A DNA stretch of 64,000 nucleotides from Acytostelium subglobosum LB1 (Eukaryota; Evosea; Eumycetozoa; Acytosteliales; Acytosteliaceae): assembly GCF_000787575.1 (NCBI RefSeq), contig NW_012236523.1, positions 683,854 through 747,853 of the forward strand, written 5' to 3'. Below the pieces are notes generated by a model. It searched no databases and was not told where the DNA came from. It saw nothing but the letters and a program-made list of their open reading frames with translations. The stretch's first letter is position 1; each line of letters starts with the position of its first letter. Positions 34,222 to 45,034 of the stretch are shown one piece after another. The position numbers and the translations under genes were made by a program.

Positions 34222-36044
34222 ATGACCAAATCACATGCACACAATGTTGTGCGAATCAACTATACAACTCATCGATTACAATTGTTATTATCAATGTCTT
34301 TGATATTGTTAATGATAATGACAATGACAACAAACATATTGGTCGATGCTCGAGAAGTCAATGAAGACATGTTAATAGATGAATTCGATGATGATCCAAT
34401 CTCTGTATGTCCGTTCGTTCAATCAATGTTTGATTGATCGTATAACTAACTCAATCAATGTCATGTGATAACAGCAATTCCTATACTTAGAAGGAGGAAC
34501 AATATCTGTTTCAATTGAGTCATTGGTATGTCCCCGCCTCGGTCGCCCAAACGACCGCCCATTATTGGTCGCCACTTCATAGACTGACCATCCTTTATCC
34601 TCATCATCATCAGCCACAGGAACATAAGTTATACTTTACATTATGCTCAGATCATGATTGGTCATTATTATATGGTTACAAGAGGGTAGTACCTGCTTGT
34701 GATCAATTGGAACAACAGACTGGACCAAGTCTAAGTAATAATAATGGATTATGTATGATTGTTGTAAAGTTCAATGATAGATTATCGATATCAAGAAGTG
34801 TGGATGAATATGGAAGGTTCTTTGTCAACTTGGTCAGTTGCGAGGATGAGGTGGTGGCCAACGTATCGATCAATCTCGAGATGCTCAATCCAAACAACAA
34901 CCGACTGTCGGCCGAGTTGTTGCCAGCGCCTCTGATGTACTCGGTCATGTCGGTTGTGTGGCTGGGCGCGACAATCTTCTGGTCACTGGTATGCATTCGC
35001 CACTGGACCAACTGCTCGCCAAAGATTCATCTGCTCCTGGCCATGTATCCAGTGTTCAAGTTGATCATCTCGTTGTTCAACGCCTACGTGTTCAACCGTG
35101 CATCACACATGCCCGTGTCCGTGGTCCAGGAGTATGGCTACCATCTTGGCACCATCTCCTTTGGAATCTACTTCCAACTCACACTCCTATTGATGGCTGT
35201 CGGATGGGGATTCATCAAAGACGACCTTGAAACCGACAAGTACCATGTATTCGCCTTGGTCAGCGGACTAAGTGTCTCACTCATACTCGAAGAGTTATAC
35301 GTCCAAGACAATGTATCATATGTATGTTCAATCAATGGAGCTATTCCAAACGATAAATCAATCAATCAATCACTTACTAACTCACTAAATCCATCAAACA
35401 GTTGTTGATAGAGTTATTGGTACTATCATTCAGAGCATTCTTGTTGGCATATATGTTCTTCTCGATTAGTTTTAATGTCAGCACGTTGGAGTATAAGATA
35501 CATCAGTACAATCCATCAGAGTCGTCTGGTACAACGTTGTCCACCGAGGACACGATGTTAATGATCAAGAAGTATAGAGTATTTAGTAACTTTAGAATCA
35601 TCGTTATATTCTGGCTGACACTCATTGCATTGGAACTCTTCTCAACTCTATTACTCTATGGTGGAGTGTTGGAGAATTGGGCAGAGATGTTGGCCGATGA
35701 AACAATGGATCTATTGGTGTATATGTGTTTAGCGTAAGAGTTCAAACAATGTCATTCAGTCAAGAGTGAGCACAAGATATTAATCAACTCATCATTCAAA
35801 CAGTTATAATTATCGACCAAGAGAGGAGAATATATTCCGAATGGTTGGATCGAGCCCGACGATTGCTCAAACAGCATCCACTTCATTGACAGTCAATCGA
35901 TCATCAGTTGATCAACTACATGATGGACATGATGATCAAGGAATGGAAGAGGAAGACAATGACCATGATGATGGCCACAATAGTATCGAACTTCAAACAT
36001 TTTCAACGACGACATCAAGGTCAACAACAGCAAGGTCACGATGA
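34222..36044 (+). CDS. Seven-helix membrane protein of the GPR107/GPR108/TMEM87 group
   Basis: The exons are 34222-34404, 34475-34525, 34614-35321, 35402-35733 and 35804-36044, giving 504 aa. A hydrophobic N-terminal segment (LQLLLSMSLILLMIMTM) acts as signal or anchor. A luminal domain with paired Cys follows (TLCSDHDW...VPACDQ...NGLCMIV). About seven membrane helices come next, including FGIYFQLTLLLMAVGWGFIK, the most typical block of the lung-7TM/Ptm1 family, and FRIIVIFWLTLIALELF. The tail holds YNYRPREENIFRMV, then an acidic/Ser-rich end. Members sit in the Golgi and endosomes and act in trafficking. The third exon could instead begin at the next CAG, with loss of two residues. Confidence 0.85.
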
Positions 36045-36097
36045 CCAATACACGATATTGTATTATTACTACTTTAATCATTCAATCAATTGATTGT

Positions 36098-37947
36098 TTA
36101 TGGAAGAGTATCAATGTAGGCAAGAAGATTCTTGAATCGTGGAGTTCCAAGTCCAGAGACTGGATCCCATCCAGCGGTGGCAGTGTATCCGGCGTCAGTG
36201 GTACAGCACACTTGAGTGCACTTGTTGTTTCCAATGGTGATGTCATTGAAACAGCTTGATGGCGCTGAGTAGAGCAGTGGATTGAGGAATCCAAGTGTTG
36301 ACTTGTTCATGCTCAATCTGTATGAGTTTAACAAGGCCACCATTCCAGCGAATGTTGGTGTGGCACATGTAGTGCCATCAACAAACGTTGGACCATTGAG
36401 GTAGATCATGTAGTTATGTCCAACCACAGACACATCTGGATAGCCACGATTGGACTCGTTGAACTTTGATTGAGGCGGCAGATGAATGCCCGAGTTGAGG
36501 TAGTGCTCCACCACTGATTGTTGCCATGATGGCATCGGTGAATAGTCAGAGAAGCCTCCACCTGATGTCGTTGTTGTGTTGGGGAACGTTTGAACGACCT
36601 CTAGTGTTGATGTTGCACAGGCATACTGAGAGCAGATAGGTGCAGTGTTCGTCAACTGGCCTTGATTGTTTGACGACAACAACATTGTGGAACCAACTGA
36701 TGTCACGTAGGGCGATGAGCCAGGGTAGTATGAGGACATGGTATACTTTTGGTCCAAACAATCATCGTTGTATGAGCCAGGCGCACCCTCATCACCGGAT
36801 CCAGCGATCAAAGTGATGCCTCTCAGTCCAATCTTCATAAACTCAATGTTGATGCGCTGGACAAACTGAGCGGGCGTTGTGGTGCCGTTACAATAGCCAA
36901 GATCTGGCTGGCATTGGTCAATCTCGGGGAAGCCCCATGGCAGGGTTACGACGAATGGTGCAGGGTCTTGAATGAAGAGCTCATTGGAGAACTCTAGCAA
37001 CCACTCTCCATTGGTCCAATACCAAATGTCCGACGACTGTGATATGGCGCCACCGTACTGAACATCAAGTGTTGGTTTGAGTTGAGGGTAGTTGCCATTG
37101 AAGTGACCAAGTACCTTTGTGACATTGATTGGTGGCACGGCAGTCTGTGAGGCAAAGCTGGTGAGGTCGCCACTGTTATAGGACAGGTCGCCACTGAACC
37201 TGGCAAACTCTACCAAACAGATTGATGATTGATTGTTCGTGGTGCTTGGTATGCCTGATGAAGGAACATTGTAAAGATTCTGGATGGTCTCGGGGATGAT
37301 GATGCCGGGGTCCAGACCAGCGGACAGTGGTGAGGATGGGAGAAGTCCATGACCATTTGTGTTGTCCTTGATGAAGGGCAACTCTGAGAGACCGGCAATA
37401 AGATGTATGTCATCGATGAACTGATCGGGTATCAAATGACCGATTGATGAACGAATGATTTGATGATTGCCTATTGTTTGATGTTGATAGTAATGCATCT
37501 CTGTCCAGAACAAACGCTCAACAACCTCAACAGTTGCCGATGCTTTGATAGCATCACGATTGTTAATAACATTGACACAACCATTATTCTCAAGGTACTC
37601 TACAATCTTGTTTGATACAATTTCCAAAGGTGCAACGAGATCAAGTATACTTGAGATTGTCCAATGTTTGCCTTCATAGGTTGATTGATTAAGTTAGTAA
37701 GATTGAATGATGGAGTGAATGAATGAACATACATACCATAGTTTAGGGAGGTTGGATCTGATACATCGAGTAATGTTGATTCTAGTATATCAAGATTACG
37801 TTGATTGAGTGCAACATGGAAGTTGATAACATCTTCTGGGTTGGCTTTTGTTGTTCGTTGCCATAGTGTGTCGACATTGACAGCTGTTGTCAATGACACT
37901 ACCAAGAGAATGGAAACAACCAAACTATATACAAATAACAATCTCAT
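36098..37947 (-). CDS. Sedolisin (S53) family protein with altered catalytic residues
   Basis: The exons are 37947-37737 and 37671-36098, giving 594 aa. A signal peptide (LLFVYSLVVSILLVVSLTTA) and the S53 propeptide (NYGKHWTISSILDLVAP across the splice) come first. The mature part has LDVQY, AGSGDEGAPGSYND with the oxyanion Asp, and the C-terminal calcium-site region GWDPVSGLGTPRF. The Glu expected four residues before the LD-Asp is Lys (codon 37078-37076). The nucleophile Ser of GTSxxxP is Thr (GTTCATP, codon 36370-36368). The protein is therefore probably not a normal serine-carboxyl peptidase, although it looks otherwise intact. It is likely lysosomal or secreted. Active relatives such as TPP1 and physarolisin are acid peptidases. 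Confidence 0.88.
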
Positions 37948-38915
37948 ATTGTTGTCTGATTACTATTGATATGATTGCTATTGATTGTAATTGATTGAGT
38001 GTACTATTGTGTTGATTGAACCTTGTACTACTATTGATGTGATCATCATCTACTTCACAAACATGTTTGATTGAATAAGCCAAGGAATAGTTGTTGTTGA
38101 TTATTTAACCAAATGAGGGAATGGAAAGAAGTAGCATGGTTAACCTCGCTTCGTTGCTTCACGATGTAATCTTCGGCTGCGACACAACAATAAACAAAAC
38201 CGTGAAGTGTAGAGGCATCGCCAACCCAATCAATTTCAAAGTTGTAGAAGTCACATCCCCAAAAAGTGATGCAAATGACAGGTCTCTAGGAGAATCAGTT
38301 GAATTCCCTTTTGGATATGACGATTGTCGGCAATGAATAATATTGTAAGAAGACATATGTTTACTGATTTAGATATGAATTATATCAAATAAATTCCATC
38401 AGAGATAGAGATATCTGTCATCTAACCTTTGACAATATTAACTCTTTCCACTCCACCCTTCGCCCCTATCATTCTTTCTTTCATTGATTGGGAATAGTTG
38501 TCCACAATCCGATTCAACTCCATTGATTGTCTTTGTAAATTTGTTTGTTTGATGAACATCAAGACATGACACCCAGACACAGTCTTTGTGCCTCAAATTT
38601 GGCTGACTGTCTTACTTGTTAAAGGAGAACTCCTTTGTCTGGACGAATGATTATCATGATCACTCGTCTGTAAGAATTAGTATGATTCCACAATCGTTCA
38701 AACCTGTCGAGATTTTATTTTCGATCCTTATCCGAACTAGGTTAACTTAGATAGACTTGACTATGACATTTCTGATTCCCTCATCTCTAGATATACTTCA
38801 AAGCAATCAATCATCACTCCAACTATGGACGACCTGTCTACTTGTGAGAATATAAATACCTCCACAGTGGAAAGTAGAATAAACAACAAATACAATAACA
38901 ATAATAATATCAAAT
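37948..38915. promoter_or_regulatory. Divergent promoter region
   Basis: This spacer of 968 nt lies between the sedolisin gene (minus) and the lipase gene (plus). A TATAAATA box is visible at 38851-38858. A 71-codon frame at 38121-38336 has no recognisable features and is not called. Nothing else is seen. Confidence 0.45.
38851..38858 (+). promoter_or_regulatory. TATA box of the lipase gene
   Basis: TATAAATA lies 58 nt before the lipase ATG at 38916, in a less AT-rich setting, so it stands out. It is followed by an A-rich leader, as is common for highly expressed dictyostelid genes. Confidence 0.5.
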
Positions 38916-40124
38916 ATGAACAAATATTTAATAACATTAATATTCTCAGTTATAACATTAGCAACTATTGCCTATGCTCAGGTAATCCCAGCGCCTATCC
39001 CGGTGTTTGAGCCCCAGATCGCCCTTGGATGTTTGATCATGTCATACTCTGGTTACTGTCAAGAGAACGTTCTCCAGGCATTCCCCTGTCCCAACTGTGC
39101 AAAGACACCTGCCTGGAACTCATTCTTTGGAGGCAAGGTCCCATCCAACATTGTCCAAGGTGAAGGTCTAGAATGGTACAGTTTCGAGTTTGGTTTGGCT
39201 TTCTACTTTGCCACTATCAGAGACAATACTGCTGGTATCTATCAATCATCCACTCACTTCCTAAACCTTCATCCAAAATTAATATTATTGTTTTCCATAA
39301 TTCAATTCTTAGCCGTTCTAACTTTTAGAGGAACTGATAACAGATGGAATATTGCTGAGGACCTTTTGTTCATGCAACGATCATACCCATGGGTTGCTGG
39401 AGCAAGAGTCCACAGAGGTATCTACAATGCCTGGGATGACATTAGATTTTTGGTTATGACTAAGCTCAGAAGGTTTATGAACGAGAAGTGTCTAACTTGT
39501 TCCACCATCTATGTCACTGGTCACAGTCTTGGAGGTGGTCTTGCTAGTAAGTACAACACAACACATATACTTATATACTCATTATAATCACATATTAATA
39601 CTTTACACCTTTTTTTTTTCTTAGCCTTCGCTGCCATTGATGTCGCCAAAGCTTACCAACCACAAGGTATTAATGTGATTGCTTACTCATTCGGATCACC
39701 AAGAGTTGGTAACATGGCATTTGTTCAACACTTCCAAAAAATTGTTCCAAACAACTTCCGTGTGGTCAATGGTCTTGACAACATCCCCCATATGCCTCTG
39801 CCAAGATTGGACCTCGACGTGTTTGGTGAGACTGACTACATCCACGTGACCAACGAGGTGTGGCTGCACAGCAATGTCACTGGACCAGAGAGTGCCTTTG
39901 TCTACAACACCACATTGGAGTGTCAAGGCAATGAGAACCCCAGCTGCAGTGCCAGTGCCCAGATCCCCTGGACTGACTTTGACAGCAGCTACCTCTTCTG
40001 GCGTTACCATCGCAGCTACTTTGGATTCTACCTTCCAAGTTACTGCCATGGTTGGTTCCAAACCCCTATTCTTGAGTCTGGTTCCAACACAAACACCGTC
40101 TCCACTAATACTACTACTCTTTAA
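38916..40124 (+). CDS. Secreted class 3 lipase
   Basis: The exons are 38916-39234, 39313-39546 and 39625-40124, giving 350 aa. The first intron is 78 nt and has no in-frame stop, so the unspliced frame reads through it, but VLTFRGTDN only follows properly when it is removed. A signal peptide (LITLIFSVITLATIAYA) starts the protein. The alpha/beta-hydrolase core has VTGHSLGGGLA with the nucleophile Ser, NGLDNIPHMP with the acid, and a His in YLFWRYHRSYFG. This is the fungal-type lipase_3/feruloyl-esterase-like fold. Cys pairs (CPNC, ECQGNENPSC) fit a secreted or lysosomal enzyme that may digest bacterial lipids. Confidence 0.92.
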
Positions 40125-40549
40125 ATATGATTTTTATATTGATCGATCGATATATAAATATTAATCTTCTAATAATAAATACACCACTAGTATAACTAGT
40201 CAACTTGACATATAACATAAAAGATGGTGTTCATCTTGTTAACATCGAGGTTTGTGTTTTTGATCATTTTTTCAATTTTTGACCATTGGTGGTGTTCCAA
40301 GTCCTGTTCATTTAACTTTTCTTGTCAAGATTGGGAAACAGTTCAATGAAGAATTCAGATGACAACTCCAATGTCGTGTAAAAAGAATGTTGTAAACATC
40401 TTAAACCATTGATCAAATGATTTTTCCGACCTCATATACGAATCATGTTCGAATCACAACAACTATTTATACCAATCTCAAGGGTGTCACTGACATCTAT
40501 CTAATCATTCAAACAAAGTAAATTGAACGAATATATATTTATATATAAA
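40125..40549. other. Intergenic spacer
   Basis: These 425 nt lie between the lipase and acyltransferase genes. AATAATAAATACACC at about 40170-40184 is a possible poly(A) signal of the lipase. ATATATATTTATATATAAA just before 40550 is the likely core promoter or leader of the next gene. Confidence 0.45.
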
Positions 40550-41494
40550 ATGGCAAATAGTATTAATAATAATAATAATATTGATAATGATAATAATAAT
40601 AATGATGATAAAGATGATGGAGCAAGTAGGAAAGTGGAATTGAATGACTTGTTCTTTTATGGAAGAATTAAGTATCCAATTACATTTAAACATTTATTGT
40701 TTGCATTATATCTACCATTTGCCTTATTACTTTGGCCAATTAGATTGATGTACAATGTTATATTGTTCACATTCTTATTGTTCATGCCACATTGGATGAG
40801 ACCAATAACCAAACCATTGTTGGCATTTGGTCTGGGCATCATTACCAACATCAAAGACAAGCATAACCTGCCTGGCAAACATAATCCCAACAGTGGCCGA
40901 ATCATCGTATCCAATCACTTGACCGACTATGACCCGCACACAATGTACACCGTCCTCGAGGACTACCATGTCGTGGTGAAGGACCTGTTTGCCAGTGTAC
41001 CGCTCGTTGGAAAGGTGTACAGAAAGATGGGCGCCATCTTTGTCGACTACTCCAACCGCGACACAGCCCGCCAGCAGATCACCGGCGCACTCAGCAAGAC
41101 CGAGCATCCAGTGATCATCTATCCCGAGGGTGGTCTGACCAATGGCAAGTCCGGCATGCTGATGTTCCAGAAGTTTGTCTTTAGTCTTGGACTGGGCATC
41201 ACGCCAATCTCAATGCGCTACACATCGCAATGGCCAATCCATGTGGACTACATCGGCAGCACATTCCTAAAGAACACATTCTGGTGGTTGATCGTGCCCT
41301 ATCATACTTATGAGATGAAGGTGTTCCCGACCGAGTACATCAGAGAAGGTGAGACCGATGTAGAGTTTGCCAAGCGTGTCCAGACCATGATTGCCAATGA
41401 CCTTGGTCTTGAACCAACCGACATCCCAATGTTCAAAAAGAGGGAGTTGTTCAATCAAATCGTCGCAGCAAGGTCAGCTAAAAAGGATAAATAA
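40550..41494 (+). CDS. PlsC-type acyltransferase (lysophospholipid acyltransferase-like)
   Basis: This is a single exon of 314 aa from the ATG at 40550. The frame opens a little earlier with TTG, but the ATG follows an AT-rich leader. An Asn/Asp-rich N-terminus precedes hydrophobic helices (LLFALYLPFALLLWPIRLMY). The acyltransferase motifs are NHLTDYDP (HX4D with His and Asp as catalytic pair) and IIYPEGGLTNGKSGML (the PEG motif). GITPISMRY gives the third block. The layout resembles AUP1/LPCAT-like proteins, which act on lysophospholipids in the ER or on lipid droplets. The exact acyl acceptor cannot be read from the sequence. Confidence 0.85.
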   Translation: MANSINNNNNIDNDNNNNDDKDDGASRKVELNDLFFYGRIKYPITFKHLLFALYLPFALLLWPIRLMYNVILFTFLLFMPHWMRPITKPLLAFGLGIITNIKDKHNLPGKHNPNSGRIIVSNHLTDYDPHTMYTVLEDYHVVVKDLFASVPLVGKVYRKMGAIFVDYSNRDTARQQITGALSKTEHPVIIYPEGGLTNGKSGMLMFQKFVFSLGLGITPISMRYTSQWPIHVDYIGSTFLKNTFWWLIVPYHTYEMKVFPTEYIREGETDVEFAKRVQTMIANDLGLEPTDIPMFKKRELFNQIVAARSAKKDK

Positions 41495-41882
41495 TAAATA
41501 ATAAATAAATATATAAATGATAGGATGGGATCATTCCAATGTATCATCAAACTGTGATTGTGAGTGTGAGTGTGTGAGAAGTTTGATCAATCCTTTCTTT
41601 GTTTAATTGTTAGATTGTAAAGATATTATCTGTATTAATGATTGTGTATCACTGTTTTGATAATAAATGATCATAGTTGATGTTGATCAGTTGAGCCATT
41701 CATTGCCAAAACAGGAAATGTTTGAATTGTTGTTGACCAATTCAAATAGACCCCTTTGAAGTCTCCAACTCACTCAAACACACACATTCATTTACCTTCA
41801 CTCATTCATTCATATATCTTTAGATATATATTCATACAGATAATACTTATATATTGATATATATATATATATAATACATAGG
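41495..41882. other. Intergenic spacer
   Basis: These 388 nt separate the acyltransferase from PEX7. A run of overlapping AATAAA-like units just after the stop (about 41493-41516) can serve as poly(A) signal. One copy of the GGGATCATTCC motif is at 41527-41537. A (TA)n tract lies at 41859-41873, just before the PEX7 ATG. Confidence 0.5.
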
Positions 41883-43054
41883 ATGAAAAGGTTCAAGACA
41901 CATTTCAATGGATACTCTGTCGAGTTCAGCCCTTTTGAAGAGCAGAGATTGGCTTGCGCCACATCTCAACACTTTGGTATCATTGGTAATGGTCGTCAGT
42001 ATGTGCTCGATGTGTTGGACCGTGAGATAGCAGCATATCGCGTATATGATACAAGAGATGGCTTGTACGATTGTACGTGGAGTGAGGAGAATGACCGTCA
42101 TCTGGCCAGTGCAAGCGGCGACGGCTCCATCAAGATATGGGATACATCGGCGCCCAATGGCGAGCGACCTCTAAAGTCGTTCGAAGAGCACACCAAAGAG
42201 GTGTACTCCATCGATTGGAACCTCGTCAGCAAGGACATCTTTGTGTCGGGTTCGTGGGACATGTCGATCAAGACGTGGTCGCCGCGCGCCGACCGCTCTC
42301 TGCGCACGTTCCGCGAGCATCGCTACTGCATCTACAGCACGGTGTGGTCGCCGAGGAACCCGCATCTATTCGCATCAGTCAGTGGAGATACATCGATGAA
42401 GATATGGGATCATCGTGACACTCGATCCCTAAACACAATCAAGGCGCACGACAATGAAGTGCTCACCTGTGATTGGAACAAGTACAACGAGAAAGAGATA
42501 GTCACTGGTTCAGTTGATAAGACTATACGTATATGGGTATGTTATCATTCATTCATTCATTCGTTCAATCAATCAAACCAATGCCTAACTCATTCAATCA
42601 ATCTTACGACACAACAACAGGACATTAGATACCCAGATAGACCTACGAATATACTAAGAGGACACTCTTATGCAGTGCGAAGGGTCAAGTGTTCACCTCA
42701 TTCTGATGCAATGCTTGCTTCTTCATCATAGTATGTATAGACAAGACAAAGAGAGACAGATAGGGGCCTATTGTACAAGTACTAACTGTACTAACTGTAC
42801 AAACAAATAGTGATATGAGTGTAATAATATGGGATAGAGCAAGAGATGACCCAATGCTGTTAAAGATGGACCACCATACAGAGTTTGTCGTCGGCTTGGA
42901 TTGGAATATGTTTATCGATGGTCAGATGGCATCCTGCTCCTGGGACGAGAGCATTTGCGTCTGGAATCTGGGTCGCGTCCCTCCACAGCAGTTCCAACAG
43001 CATCATCACCATCAACCGCCCCCTCCCCACCATGCACCTCCAATGCGACCATAA
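41883..43054 (+). CDS. pex7: Peroxin 7, PTS2 receptor (WD40 protein)
   Basis: The exons are 41883-42536, 42621-42730 and 42811-43054, giving 335 aa. Six or seven WD repeats are seen, such as RHLASASGDGSIKIWDT, DIFVSGSWDMSIKTWSP, HLFASVSGDTSMKIWDH, EIVTGSVDKTIRIWDIR and GQMASCSWDESICVWN. The N-terminus (TPFNGYSVEFSPFEE-like: THFNGYSVEFSPFEEQRLAC) is the hallmark of PEX7. The protein binds PTS2-bearing enzymes in the cytosol and, with a co-receptor, delivers them to peroxisomes. The C-terminus has a His/Pro/Gln tail not typical of the family, coded partly by CAN repeats. Confidence 0.93.
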
Positions 43055-43850
43055 GATATCTTACTTACAACAACAACAACAACAACAACAACACAACAAC
43101 ACTACACTGCACTACGATGCTGCCCCTCCGTCACGGATCAATCAATTCAAAAACCGACTGTCCGGGCGGAAGGACCATCACCATTCAATCCAATCCATTT
43201 CATTTCAGTACCTGCCTGCGACATCGCTTGCCTGAAGCGGTAACTACGGCGACTGCCCATGCGCAACCATCCATCGTGGTTGTTGTTGTTCAACATTATT
43301 ATTCTGATCAATTTGTGTATAAACAAACTTACTTGCATCGGGCGAGACCTTGCCCAAGCCCTTCAAATGTGCACGTGTGTATTGATCAGGCCCACACCCG
43401 ATCAGTTCACAAGTTGGTTTCGAATCCCCACAACACAACGCGTGACCCCGCAAACACGGGTTAGCCAATCAATCTCGTCCTTTTACCAAAGGTTGCATTG
43501 ATCAATCACACACTACACAACACACATTTACGAAGATCTTTGATTGATGCCTATCTTTCATTCATTGCAGGTCAGGTCAGTAGTGAGTCCACTCGCTTAA
43601 GCGAGTTAAATCTCAAATGGCTCTGTTTGTAATAATGGGCAAGAACAAACTGCCGCCTATTGCTTGTTGTACTTGTACATGGTCAACTACATTGATCCAA
43701 TACAATAATATATTCAATCAAGCCTTATGTCCACTAATACATGTTGTTGAGGGGAAGGAATGGTTATTGAATGATAGACTCAATCTTGGTGAGGCATAGG
43801 AGATTCTCAAGAATGATATCAAATTATTCCAAAGGATAAAGATAAATAAA
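43055..43850. other. Intergenic spacer
   Basis: These 796 nt lie between PEX7 and the PQ-loop gene. There is a (CAA)n stretch at about 43067-43102 and a 16-bp perfect palindrome at 43591-43606. A 60-codon frame at 43617-43799 has no features and is not called. Confidence 0.5.
43591..43606. repeat. 16-bp perfect palindrome
   Basis: ACTCGCTTAAGCGAGT reads the same on both strands. It lies about 245 nt before the PQ-loop gene start, in an otherwise plain spacer. It could be a binding site for a dimeric regulator, which is inference. Confidence 0.5.
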
Positions 43851-44953
43851 ATGAGCGGTACATATTGTATAAATGGAACAAGTATGCCAGATACTATGAA
43901 TGATTTCAAGAGTATAATGGTACCAATGAATACAGGTGGAGTAGTCATTGGTGTAATACTTATAGTTGGAAGTATATTATCAACAGTACCACAACATTAT
44001 AATATTATAAAGTCAAGGTCAACCACTGGTTTAAGTTACCTCTGGATGTACCTTGGTAATATCAAACAATTCACTGGCGCTATCAATATATGTATGTTAA
44101 TACTACCATTGTATTCAATAGTACTAGTTTGTAATTTAACTTCCCTTTACAGTTATGTTAAAGTATCCTCAAGTTGATGCATGTCGAGTACTTGGATTCA
44201 TGGAGTGTGCGCCTTCAATACTATCAATATTCCAGGTGTTCTCATTCTTTGCATTCACATTTCCTTTGTAAGTTAATATGATCCTTCTTCAATTCTATCT
44301 AAATCCTGACCATCATAAATAATCTAGATATATATTATATATTATATTTACACCTTTGGACTTGAAGAAAATTGTAAAAGAGAAAGGAGATAAAGAAGAA
44401 GATGAATATAGAAGAGGAAAAATATTCTTTGGAATCCTTTTAGTATTCATATTAATAATCTCAGTACTCACTTCTATATTCATGTTCCTGCTTGGACCAT
44501 GTCATCAAAGAGCCTACATATTCGCTTACTCCATTGGAATGGTATCAACTGTGATCACATTCATACAATGGCTACCCCAAATATATAAGACATTCAGAGA
44601 TAAGGTAAGCCCAAGTACATGTTCATAGTATTATTTAATATCTAACTATATCTTTATTCCAATAGACAGTTGGTACTTTCTCGATAATGATGTTAATCAT
44701 TCAATTCCCTGGAAATGTATTGATGACATATTTCTTGATATTCGTATCACATGAGAGTGTATCTACTTGGCTATCCTATGTTAGTACAACTTTACAAGTT
44801 GCAATTCTTTTGGTACTTCTATTATATTATCACTTCAAGAATAAGAACTTAAGTGACAATATAGCCATGGAGAATACTAAAATATCAAAGGTGGATATAA
44901 GTGTCTACCAATCAACAACTTTGGAGGAGGAAACATCTAAAGGTGATCCATAA
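43851..44953 (+). CDS. PQ-loop repeat membrane protein
   Basis: The exons are 43851-44091, 44153-44267, 44328-44604 and 44666-44953, giving 306 aa. There are about seven hydrophobic helices. Two PQ-loop motifs are present: STVPQHYNIIKSRSTTGLS in the first half and QWLPQIYKTFRDKTVGTFS across the third splice junction. This is the MtN3/PQ-loop architecture of cystinosin, PQLC2 and related lysosomal amino-acid exporters. The substrate cannot be inferred. The loop between the halves is Lys/Glu-rich (KEKGDKEEDEYRRGK). The N-terminus is short and may be luminal. Codons are more AT-rich than in neighbouring genes. Confidence 0.85.
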
Positions 44954-45034
44954 TAGTTAAAATATCACGTGACTATAACATTGATCATGTGACCAATCAT
45001 CTGATCAAAATAATTAAAATAAATTAACTAAGTA

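Noticed and set aside
38121-38336. 71-codon frame between the sedolisin and lipase genes
   Set aside because: Unlike the 26943 frame it sits in a large spacer, has no clear promoter and no recognisable composition; it could still be checked with RNA data.
39235-39312. Continuous frame through this stretch of the lipase
   Set aside because: Its 78 nt have intron ends, and the conserved VLTFRGTDN block only joins the preceding exon properly when it is removed.
43067-43102. (CAA)n tract that could encode a Gln run
   Set aside because: It lies after the PEX7 stop codon with no start or splice site to include it.
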